This document shows positions 1-6,618 of a DNA stretch of 12,267 nucleotides, one piece after another. The translations under genes were made by a program, and so were the position numbers. Under the pieces are notes generated by a model. The model did not search any database, had not been told where the DNA came from, and saw only the letters and a program-made list of their open reading frames with translations. The stretch is taken from the NCBI GenBank assembly GCA_003447515.1, contig DLZA01000252.1:1-12267 (forward strand), written 5' to 3'. This stretch comes from Paracoccaceae bacterium (lineage in GTDB: Bacteria; Pseudomonadota; Alphaproteobacteria; Rhodobacterales; Rhodobacteraceae). Each line of letters starts with the position of its first letter. The stretch's first letter is position 1.

Positions 1-414
1 GCAATGTGTGGTATTGGAGACTGGATCACCGGAGTTCTTGAAAAAGATGGCGCACCTGTAGGCTCTGTTATTCCAAAGGAAGGGGGTATTCAGTTCACAG
101 AAAGCTATTCCATCGGGAAAGGCAGTGATAAAGCAGAAATCGTCAACAAATTTATTCAGTATATGTTGTCACCAGCCGGCCAGGTAAAATCTGCACAAAT
201 GGCAGCTTATCCAGGGTTCTGTGTTACAAAAGGAGGCCGTGCTGCACTGATTGAGGCAGACCCAAAAGAAGCCATGCGTTCACACCAGATGGGTGGCATG
301 TCCAATGACCCAATTACACTGATAAACGAGGGGCGCATCCACTATCGTGACATTCCAAAACAGCAGTCCTTGGAAGATTGGAACGACTATTGGTCAGAGT
401 ATAAAAACTCCTGA
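1..414 (+). CDS. ABC transporter substrate-binding protein, spermidine/putrescine (PotD) type, C-terminal part
   Basis: The frame is open from the first base, so the gene starts left of the window; about 137 codons remain and end in TGA at 412-414. The fragment has the C-terminal lobe pattern of family 1 extracellular binding proteins of the PotD/PotF kind. It has a short 'VIPKEGG' strand, a segment on keeping the solute site ('SYSIGKGSDKAE'), a helix with 'FIQYMLSPAGQ', and an ending rich in Trp and Tyr ('LEDWNDYWSEYKNS'). Members are exported to the periplasm and deliver ligand to the permeases. The signal peptide and most ligand-contacting residues lie outside the window, so the ligand cannot be read. 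The permease and ATPase genes follow in the same direction, as expected. Family confidence is good; polyamine specificity is not established. Confidence 0.88.
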   Translation, partial: AMCGIGDWITGVLEKDGAPVGSVIPKEGGIQFTESYSIGKGSDKAEIVNKFIQYMLSPAGQVKSAQMAAYPGFCVTKGGRAALIEADPKEAMRSHQMGGMSNDPITLINEGRIHYRDIPKQQSLEDWNDYWSEYKNS

Positions 415-434
415 TAAAGCAGGTCTTACAGAGG

Positions 435-457
435 CGGGCGGGAACATATTCCGCCCG
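435..457 (+). terminator. Intercistronic GC-rich hairpin after the binding-protein gene (attenuating terminator or mRNA stabiliser)
   Basis: CGGGCGG at 435-441 pairs with CCGCCCG at 451-457. If G442 bulges, AA/TT adds two pairs and leaves a CATA loop. The 3' side is followed by TTCATTTT, a poor U tract. The hairpin starts 20 bases after the binding-protein stop and ends just before the ribosome site of the first permease. Hairpins in this position commonly make binding protein exceed permease, by partial termination or by protecting the upstream mRNA. Here that role is inferred from position and structure. Confidence 0.6.
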
Positions 458-480
458 TTCATTTTGGAGCCAATAATTTG

Positions 481-1341
481 ATGACCTCTAAACTTGCCCG
501 AAAGATCGATATCTATGCGCTGACATGGCGTCTGCCGATCATTGTTTGGCAAATGTTTTTCTTTGTTGGCCCTGTAATTTTCATGATTGCAATGTCGTTC
601 TTTCTTGTGAAGAACTATCGCATGACCGAAGCGTTTGAATTCGTGAATTGGTCAAAAATGATGTCGAAAAGCTACTTTTGGGACAGTTATTTTTACACTA
701 TTTTGATAGCAAGCGCTTCAACTACTTTGGCAATGTGTTTGGCCTTTCCCGCCGCATTCGCTCTTGCCTTCAAAGCCAACGAAACTGTGCGCCGCTGGGC
801 AATTTTTCTTTTGATCATTCCATTTTTTACTAGCTATTTGGTCAGGACATTTTCGTGGTTTGTGATCCTGTCAGAAAAAGGTGTTGTTAATGCCTTTTTA
901 TCCTATCTTGGTCTCGGACCATACACGATGTTGAATACGAATTTTGGAACGTTAGTAGGCTACATGACTCTGACCCTACCATTAGTTGTGATCCTACAGA
1001 CCGTAACAATGGCTAACATCGACAAAACTTTAATCGAGGCCGCGAGGAATTTGGGATGTAAACCGTTTGCCACAATTTGGCGTGTAATTATCCCTTTATC
1101 AAAAACTGGTTTAATTGTAGCGGCAATCTTTTGCTTCATACTATCGTTTGGGGATTTTGTGGCACCTTTTTATTTAGGTGGGTCACAGGAGCCAACGCTG
1201 CCCATCCTAATTTTAGATACCACGAAGTCTGGGCAGCAGTGGCCACGTGCCGCAGTGGTTGCGATTTTTATGATGGCCACACTTTTCACTGTGGCTTTCA
1301 CTGGAATTGCGGTTGCATATCGTAAAAAAACAAGCAGATGA
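481..1341 (+). CDS. ABC transporter permease, PotB-like (spermidine/putrescine class)
   Basis: This is an inner-membrane permease of about 286 residues with roughly six hydrophobic segments (near residues 22-46, 72-98, 106-130, 156-178, 208-230, 258-282). The cytoplasmic coupling loop typical of binding-protein-dependent permeases lies near residues 187-207 (EAARNLGCKPFATIWRVIIP), which docks on the ATPase. The N-terminal segment before the first helix fits the PotB rather than PotC type. Two starts are adjacent: TTG at 478 and ATG at 481. GGAG at 466-469 lies 8 bases from the TTG and 11 from the ATG. I chose ATG as the more usual codon; the difference is one residue. The stop overlaps the next gene's start (ATGA at 1338-1341), so the two permeases are probably translationally coupled and form a heterodimer. 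Confidence 0.93.
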   Translation: MTSKLARKIDIYALTWRLPIIVWQMFFFVGPVIFMIAMSFFLVKNYRMTEAFEFVNWSKMMSKSYFWDSYFYTILIASASTTLAMCLAFPAAFALAFKANETVRRWAIFLLIIPFFTSYLVRTFSWFVILSEKGVVNAFLSYLGLGPYTMLNTNFGTLVGYMTLTLPLVVILQTVTMANIDKTLIEAARNLGCKPFATIWRVIIPLSKTGLIVAAIFCFILSFGDFVAPFYLGGSQEPTLPILILDTTKSGQQWPRAAVVAIFMMATLFTVAFTGIAVAYRKKTSR

Positions 1342-2132
1342 AAAGCAATCGTACCCTAAATTTCACTCTGTCCGTTTACGTATTACTGGTCTTTGTATTC
1401 GTATTCGCACCCATCTTCTTTAGCGTTATCTTTTCGTTCAACTCGCAACGATTTCCAACAATCCCTTTAGGAAATTTTTCAACTGAGTGGTATGTAAAAA
1501 TACTGAATGATCCTGACATTTGGCAAGCCGCGTTTAACAGTCTGATCGTATCAAGCTCAACCGCTGTCATCGCAACCATTCTTGGGTTTTGTACGGCGTA
1601 TTCCGATTATCGGTACAATTTCAAATTCAAAGGCCCCTACCTCGCCCTGATCCTACTACCGCCCACTATTCCATTGATTATTATGGCTTTGGCAATGTTG
1701 GCTTGGCTGTCAAAGATTGGGATGTCGGGGCAGCTTTGGTCCATCATCCTCGCCCATAGTGTTTTGTGCGCGCCGTTTGCTATGGCTGTTATTCGATTGC
1801 GATTAAACCAAATGGATCCCGATCTAGAATCCGCGTCTTGGAACCTTGGCGGCACAGAATGGGCGACCATGCGCCACGTTATTATTCCGTTTTGCAAACC
1901 CTCAATAATATCTGCCCTATGTTTGTCTGCGGCTGTTTCTTTTGATGAATTTGCGGTATCTTGGTTTGTATCTGGGCTAAACAAAACACTTCCAGTGATG
2001 ATCCTTGAAATTGTTCAGGGCAATATTGACCCGCAAGTGAATGCCATTGGTAGTTTTGTGTTCCTAATTTCCATGACACTTGTCATTTTGGCTCAAGTTT
2101 TCTTTTTAAGTCGCCAAATGAAAGGCACCTAA
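1338..2132 (+). CDS. ABC transporter permease, PotC-like
   Basis: This 264-residue membrane protein has six likely transmembrane segments. The first spans about residues 11-34 and the last about 237-257. It is the partner permease of the upstream gene. The coupling loop near residues 164-184 reads ESASWNLGGTEWATMRHVII, with ESA in place of the usual EAA and the conserved Gly retained. The motif 'SFDEFAVSWFVSG' after the loop is characteristic of PotC-type permeases. The ATG overlaps the previous stop by four bases, and the ATPase gene begins two bases after this stop, so the order is permease-permease-ATPase. Length is normal for the family. The transported compound is not readable from the permease. 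Confidence 0.93.
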   Translation: MKSNRTLNFTLSVYVLLVFVFVFAPIFFSVIFSFNSQRFPTIPLGNFSTEWYVKILNDPDIWQAAFNSLIVSSSTAVIATILGFCTAYSDYRYNFKFKGPYLALILLPPTIPLIIMALAMLAWLSKIGMSGQLWSIILAHSVLCAPFAMAVIRLRLNQMDPDLESASWNLGGTEWATMRHVIIPFCKPSIISALCLSAAVSFDEFAVSWFVSGLNKTLPVMILEIVQGNIDPQVNAIGSFVFLISMTLVILAQVFFLSRQMKGT

Positions 2133-2134
2133 GC

Positions 2135-3220
2135 ATGTCGGAACCTCTTGTTGTCTTAAAAAAGGTCCAAAAGCATTTTGCGAAATTTGTAGCTGTAAAA
2201 GAAATTAATCTTGAGATTTTTGAAGGTGAATTTTTAGCAATCATGGGGCCATCTGGCTGTGGTAAGACCACCACATTGAGGATGCTGGCTGGGCTGGAAA
2301 CACCATCTATTGGTGAGATCCGTATGAACGGCCAAGTGATTAACGATGTTGAGCCTCATAAACGCGACACGCCGCTGGTATGGCAATCCCTAGCACTTTT
2401 CCCATTCTTGACTGCACGTGAGAATGTTGAGTTTGGCCTAAAAATGCGAGGTGTCAACAAACAGGAACGTAGGAAGCGCGCAATAACTTGGCTTGAAAAG
2501 CTTGATATCCTTGCATTTGAAAATCGAAATGTTTCCACTCTATCCGGTGGACAGAAACAACGAGTGGCGTTAGCGCGTTCTTTGGTTTTAGAGCCCAAGA
2601 TTCTATTGTTAGATGAACCCTTATCGGCTCTTGACGCGCATCTAGTCATTCGTATGCAAGCCGTCCTAGTGCAACTACAAAAAGAATTGGGCATCACCTT
2701 TGTTTATGTGACGCACTCCCAATCAGAGGCTTTCGCGATGGCGGATCGCGTTGTCATCATGGGCAACGGCAAAATTGAACAAGTTGGAACCCCAAAAGAT
2801 ATCTATCGCGCCCCACGGAATCGGTTCGTAGCGGAGTTCGTAGGACGCAACAATATTTTGTCTGGGACTGTTTTGAAGATCAGCAAAAAGGCTGCCCAAA
2901 TTGAAACGCCCTCTGGTTTGTTTTTACTTAAAACTGAAGGCCAAATCTTGTTCAAAGGGCAAGATGCAACTTTTGTTATTTCAGCAGATTTAGTCCATCT
3001 CTCCTGTGAGGAACCAGAGGCTAAAAATATTGTGCGATGCAAGCTCATTTCTGAAGAATTTGTAGGTTCGATGGTCACGCTCTTTCTCGAAGATAAAAAT
3101 GAACAGGAGTTCAAGGTGCAGATGCAGGAACGCGAACTTTCCAAATTTGATTTACAGGCAAGTAAATTCATTTGGTTGAGCTGGGATCCTGCAAGCGCCC
3201 ACCTTTTAGCAGAAATGTAG
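2135..3220 (+). CDS. ABC transporter ATP-binding protein, PotA-like with TOBE domain
   Basis: This 361-residue ATPase energises the importer from the cytoplasmic face. All nucleotide-binding motifs are intact: Walker A GPSGCGKTT at residues 38-46, Q-loop Gln84, signature LSGGQ at 136-140, Walker B ILLLDEP at 156-162, D-loop SALD, and switch His194. Residues about 235-361 form a C-terminal extension of the TOBE type found in PotA/FbpC/MalK-like subunits, which contacts the partner subunit and can carry regulation. The gene starts two bases after the preceding stop, with AAAGG upstream as a weak ribosome site. It is nine bases from the next gene, so it shares the operon transcript with the two enzymes downstream. 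Confidence 0.95.
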   Translation: MSEPLVVLKKVQKHFAKFVAVKEINLEIFEGEFLAIMGPSGCGKTTTLRMLAGLETPSIGEIRMNGQVINDVEPHKRDTPLVWQSLALFPFLTARENVEFGLKMRGVNKQERRKRAITWLEKLDILAFENRNVSTLSGGQKQRVALARSLVLEPKILLLDEPLSALDAHLVIRMQAVLVQLQKELGITFVYVTHSQSEAFAMADRVVIMGNGKIEQVGTPKDIYRAPRNRFVAEFVGRNNILSGTVLKISKKAAQIETPSGLFLLKTEGQILFKGQDATFVISADLVHLSCEEPEAKNIVRCKLISEEFVGSMVTLFLEDKNEQEFKVQMQERELSKFDLQASKFIWLSWDPASAHLLAEM

Positions 3221-3229
3221 GATCACCAT

Positions 3230-4123
3230 ATGATAAGAAATCCAATCCCTTGGCCAAATGGTGCTAAATGTGCGGTTGCAATTACATTTGATATAGACGC
3301 AGACAGCCTGATCCATATCGCCAAGCCCGAAGACAGCGAGGACCGATTATATCCCATTTCAATGGGGCGATATGGCCCGTTAGTGGCGCTTCCCCGCATA
3401 CTCGACACTTATCAACGATTGGAACTAAAACAGTCATTTTTTATACCTGGCTGGTGTTTAGAAACCTATCCGGATGTGGCTGAGTCGATATTAAAGGCTG
3501 GGCATGAAATTGGGCATCATGGGTACTTGCACGAAGACCCAATTAAAACTCGCGGCAACCAAAGGGAGTGGTTCGAACGAACACTTGAAGTTCACAAGCG
3601 TATATGTGGGCAAAAGCCCAGTGGATACCGTGCACCAGTCTACAACATCACCAATGAAGTGATTGATCTTATGATCGAACACAACATGCGTTACGACAGT
3701 TCTATGATGGCCGATGATATACCCTATCAAGTTCAAACAACCAAAGGGTCACTTTATGAAATGCCAGTGCATTGGGGCACAGATGATTGGCCACAGTTCG
3801 CACACTACGACGAAATTGGCTACATGATGCCGGTACGGGGTCCGTCTCAGGGACTGGCTGGGTTCTGGGAGGAGTTTGAGGCGCAGTATGATGCTGGCGG
3901 CTTTTTTATGTTAATCATTCACCCTTTTTTGACAGGTCGACTTGCAAGGTGGCGGCAAGTAGAAGCGTGGATCAAAAAAACGAAATACGAAAAAGATGTT
4001 TGGTTTGCAACATTGGATGAAATTGCCGATCATATGGATAAGCTTCAAAAAGATGAAATTTGGTTTCCAAGTATCGAAAGCATACCTTATTACGATGGAC
4101 CAATCCTGACGAAAGGAACCTGA
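3230..4123 (+). CDS. CE4 / polysaccharide deacetylase-fold hydrolase, cytoplasmic (HpPgdA- or PuuE-like)
   Basis: This 297-residue metallohydrolase has the NodB-homology (CE4) fold. The metal triad is visible: Asp23 in the 'TFDIDADS' strand with Asp21 as likely catalytic base, then His97 and His101 in 'GHHGYLHE'. The 'GYRAP' motif follows near residue 136, and 'LIIHPFLTG' supplies a late His. Spacing and flanking residues resemble the Helicobacter PgdA-like subgroup as I recall it, which also includes small-molecule amidohydrolases related to PuuE allantoinase. There is no signal peptide or membrane anchor, so it should act in the cytoplasm, which argues against a role in cell-wall deacetylation. 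It lies nine bases after the transporter ATPase and four bases before a pyrimidine-type deaminase. I infer hydrolysis of an amide or cyclic imide in the imported compound. AGGA upstream supports the start. Confidence 0.85.
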   Translation: MIRNPIPWPNGAKCAVAITFDIDADSLIHIAKPEDSEDRLYPISMGRYGPLVALPRILDTYQRLELKQSFFIPGWCLETYPDVAESILKAGHEIGHHGYLHEDPIKTRGNQREWFERTLEVHKRICGQKPSGYRAPVYNITNEVIDLMIEHNMRYDSSMMADDIPYQVQTTKGSLYEMPVHWGTDDWPQFAHYDEIGYMMPVRGPSQGLAGFWEEFEAQYDAGGFFMLIIHPFLTGRLARWRQVEAWIKKTKYEKDVWFATLDEIADHMDKLQKDEIWFPSIESIPYYDGPILTKGT

Positions 4124-4127
4124 TACG

Positions 4128-4571
4128 ATGATCCCTGAAGACACAAGGCTACTCCATATTGCCTATGAGGAGGCATTGGCCGGGTACAACGAGGGCGGTT
4201 GTCCGATTGGATCTGTGTTAGCCCGTGGGGGTGAGGTTATTGCTAGAGGCCGTAATCAACGGGTGCAAAAAGGTGATCCAATTGCCCACGGTGAGATGGA
4301 TGCTTTGCGGAATGCAGGGCGTCAAAAGACCTATCGTGACACAACGCTATATACATCGCTTAGCCCTTGTATGATGTGCTCGGGAACAATTCTACAATTT
4401 GGCATTCCAAGAGTCGTAATTGGCGAAAATACAAATTTTGGTGGAAATGAAACTTTTCTTCGCTCAAAAGGTGTGGAGGTTATTATCGTCAACGATCCAG
4501 ATTGTATTGATCTAATGAAGCGTTTTATTACCGAAAAACCTGAACTGTGGGCAGAAGATATCGCTGAATAA
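4128..4571 (+). CDS. Cytosine deaminase-like zinc enzyme of the yeast (Fcy1) type
   Basis: This 147-residue member of the cytidine/deoxycytidylate deaminase superfamily hydrolyses an exocyclic amino group on a ring, releasing ammonia. Zinc ligands are His54, Cys81 and Cys84, with Glu56 as proton shuttle (HGEMDAL and SLSPCMMCSG). Compared from memory with Saccharomyces Fcy1, it keeps substrate-contacting Asn43 (Fcy1 Asn51), the run 'DTTLYTSLSPC', 'FGIPRVVIGEN', Phe104 (Fcy1 Phe114), and the C-terminal 'W..EDI.E' (Fcy1 Trp152 and Asp155), which closes over cytosine. This is closer than the tRNA-adenosine or guanine deaminase patterns. Most bacteria known for cytosine deamination use the unrelated CodA amidohydrolase. 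AAGGAA lies about eight bases before the ATG. It is the last gene of the operon. Cytosine or a close analogue such as 5-methylcytosine is the likely substrate; creatinine is less likely. Confidence 0.85.
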   Translation: MIPEDTRLLHIAYEEALAGYNEGGCPIGSVLARGGEVIARGRNQRVQKGDPIAHGEMDALRNAGRQKTYRDTTLYTSLSPCMMCSGTILQFGIPRVVIGENTNFGGNETFLRSKGVEVIIVNDPDCIDLMKRFITEKPELWAEDIAE

Positions 4572-4724
4572 GTTTTATGCACTTACAAGTTAAGTCAGCG
4601 TAGTTTCTAACTAAACGGGCTTCAGAAGTAAAGAATAGCTGCAATCTGATCAGTTCACGGATTGGTATTGCGCACAAACCAGTAAATTTTCTTGCATTAA
4701 GTGATCGACTTTATGAAGAATTAA

Positions 4725-4740
4725 AAGCCTCAGACGGCTT
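4725..4740 (-). terminator. Possible short terminator at the end of the Rieske gene
   Basis: On the minus strand AAGCC, loop GTCTGA, GGCTT is followed by TTTAATTC, a five-pair stem with a short U tract. It overlaps the stop codon of the Rieske gene at 4739-4741. The stem also forms on the plus strand, where no U tract follows. The rest of the 167-base gap (4572-4738) between the two convergent genes shows no convincing terminator for the plus operon and no gene. Confidence 0.4.
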
Positions 4741-5893
4741 AAATCTTCAAACTTCCTGAAAGTGCATCTTGGATCGCTTTTGCTCCCAAATGGAGCCCAA
4801 TTTCGTAACGGCCAAATAAAAAATCTTTATTGGCACCGGAATTTAGACCTTTTTGAATATTTTCACCAATCTCGAAGTCTTCATTGAAAACCGTGCGTAC
4901 GACATTATAATTTTTCTGCCAATACTGCTTCGCTTTATCAGTTTTTGCAGGTTCAGGGATCAACATCATACACTTGAAGACGCAAGTATCTATACCCGTA
5001 GGTATGATCGTATGAACATAAACGTGATCGGTCATGACCTGAATGTAATTACAAGGAAATACGTAATTCTGCGTCATGAAATGGGGGCGATACTTCCAAT
5101 CTGATAAGGGTTCATCCTTCATTTTAACCACGGTAGGTAGTGGCACTGAATGGCGCGCATGGGGATACTTGTCCAACCAAACACTTTGGTTGTCCAAATA
5201 AGCCGAACACGCCGTGTGCTCATGTGCACCACAAAAATGATAGCTTTCTTGAAATCCCTCCAAGGCCAAATGCCAATTCATTTTACGATTTAAAGACCAC
5301 TCCTTGTATATGGTGTGATTTTCCAACTCCAAAGAACTCAATTGTTCTTCCATTGGGGCAATCCAAGACGCCAAATCTATGGAATTTTCTCCTGCCGAAG
5401 GGCGCACCCAAATCAATCCATACCGTTCAAATGATGGCAATTCTATCAGTCCAAGTTGGCTTTTATCGATTTCACCAAACCCACCCGCCTGTGGTAAGCC
5501 GCGCAGAGCTCCAGTCAAGTCATAAGTCCACTTGTGATAAGGACAGGAAAATGTTTTTGATTTGCCACAGGGCCCAACCGTTAAACGCGCGCCTCGATGG
5601 CGGCAAATGTTCATAAACGCCTTAATTTTATTGTCATTTGTGCGCACAATCAGCATGGGCACGCCAGTGTCATCATGAGTAAAAAAAGAACCTGGTTCCG
5701 CTAATTGTTCTCTGTGGCCCACAATAATAGGAAATTTACGAAATAGTATTTCCACTTCATTCTTTAAATTCTCAGGATCCGTGTAAATTGAAACTGGATT
5801 ACGCATTATTTTTGGTTGCAGATCCGTAGAGCCATCCTCGCAGTGTTTTAAAGTAGTTTTGATGATATCGATTTCTTCGGTGCTAGTTTTCAT
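4739..5893 (-). CDS. Rieske non-heme iron oxygenase, alpha (catalytic) subunit
   Basis: This enzyme of about 384 residues inserts oxygen into a substrate using a Rieske [2Fe-2S] cluster and mononuclear iron. Rieske ligands are Cys97 and His99 (CRH), then Cys117 and His120 (CPYH), spaced CxH-x17-CxxH. The catalytic iron site has His219 and His224 in ESYHFCGAH, with Asp339 in 'NEDFEIGENIQ' as third ligand. The bridging position three residues before His219 is Glu216, not the Asp of naphthalene-type dioxygenases. A glutamate there is known from carnitine monooxygenase CntA, which points weakly to a quaternary amine or other small substrate. Two ATGs are possible. The one at 5893 is preceded by GGAG nine bases upstream, whereas the one at 5908 has no ribosome site, so I take 5893. 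No reductase or beta subunit gene is present. A broken TetR gene diverges from it. Confidence 0.93.
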   Translation of the reverse strand: MKTSTEEIDIIKTTLKHCEDGSTDLQPKIMRNPVSIYTDPENLKNEVEILFRKFPIIVGHREQLAEPGSFFTHDDTGVPMLIVRTNDNKIKAFMNICRHRGARLTVGPCGKSKTFSCPYHKWTYDLTGALRGLPQAGGFGEIDKSQLGLIELPSFERYGLIWVRPSAGENSIDLASWIAPMEEQLSSLELENHTIYKEWSLNRKMNWHLALEGFQESYHFCGAHEHTACSAYLDNQSVWLDKYPHARHSVPLPTVVKMKDEPLSDWKYRPHFMTQNYVFPCNYIQVMTDHVYVHTIIPTGIDTCVFKCMMLIPEPAKTDKAKQYWQKNYNVVRTVFNEDFEIGENIQKGLNSGANKDFLFGRYEIGLHLGAKAIQDALSGSLKI

Positions 5894-5910
5894 AAAATCG
5901 AACTCCATAT

Positions 5911-5939
5911 TTGAAATGATTTATTGAGTGAGGTAAACA
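5911..5939 (+). promoter_or_regulatory. Candidate promoter of the TetR gene, in the divergent region
   Basis: TTGAAA (5911-5916), a 17-base spacer and TAAACA (5934-5939) form a weak sigma-70-like pair about 45 bases before the TetR ATG. The first element overlaps the small palindrome ATTTGAAAT. The 91 bases from 5894 to 5984 must also hold the Rieske promoter and any operator. I see no strong inverted repeat that would mark a repressor site. Tentative. Confidence 0.25.
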
Positions 5940-5984
5940 TGTCGTTAGTTCATGCCCATCAAATTCTGTTTGAGGGTCCTACCG

Positions 5985-6607
5985 ATGGAAAATGAGCGGG
6001 CAAACCCACCAAAACGCACACGCGAACCAACTTGACCTCTGAAGGACACACAGCTTAACGAGACTGATTGGATAAATACTGCAATCGAAATTCTAGTAGA
6101 GAAAACGTTCGTGGTGGACGTATAGATGCGCTGTGTCAAAGACTTGGTATAACCAAGTGCGGTTTTTTTAAGCATTTTTCTGGGTGGCCTGCTTTGCTGA
6201 CTGGCGTTCTGCGAAACCGGCGAAAGCAAATGACAACAAATGTCATCATACGATTGGGAGCCCAAGCGGGTGACGCAAATATGCGATTGCGTGCATTGCT
6301 TGCCCTGCCTGGGCGATCTAAATCGCCTAAGTTTGCGCGCATCGAACAATCTATCCGCGATTGGAAGTGCCGGGACGCGAAGGCTTAAAATGCAATTGAA
6401 GATGTTGATCTTACGTGGCTTAACTATCTTGAAGACATGTTTTTTAAGCATGAATTCAAAACGGCTTCGACCAGACGCAGAGCTCAAATAGCCTTTTCTA
6501 TTTTGATGGGAGATTCCATTTTGCGCCCACCTTTGAAACCAGACGGCATCAACGCTGTCCGCGATGAGGTGGTACGTTTTTTGACGCAAAAAAAAGACAA
6601 TCTTTAA
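5985..6607 (+). pseudogene. Broken TetR/AcrR-family transcriptional regulator
   Basis: Joined across its lesions this gives about 207 codons, the normal TetR length. The ATG at 5985 has GAGGG eight bases upstream. The first frame gives a basic tail (PPKRTREPT), a TGA at 6033-6035, then 'DWINTAIEILVEK'. In the A run at 6102-6105 one base appears lost; the next frame continues without a gap as NVRGGRIDALCQRLGITK and GFFKHF, the helix-turn-helix and HF signature of TetR proteins. That frame runs to a TAA at 6386-6388 and then on through 'DLTWLNYLEDMF' and 'RRRAQIAFSILMGDSIL', typical of the C-terminal ligand/dimer domain, to TAA at 6605-6607. So there are two nonsense changes and one single-base deletion, with no large loss. 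It diverges from the Rieske gene and converges on the flavoprotein gene, so it probably once repressed this cluster. The decay looks recent. Confidence 0.85.
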
Positions 6608-6618
6608 AATAGTGCACC

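Noticed and set aside
5140..5616. 158-codon plus-strand frame
   Set aside because: It lies opposite the Rieske gene's iron-binding region and has no motif or ribosome site; it is a shadow of the real gene.
6068..6388. 106-codon plus-strand frame starting at TTG as an intact small gene
   Set aside because: It covers only the middle segment of the TetR pseudogene. Its first dozen residues are out of the ancestral frame, and TetR-like sequence continues beyond its stop.
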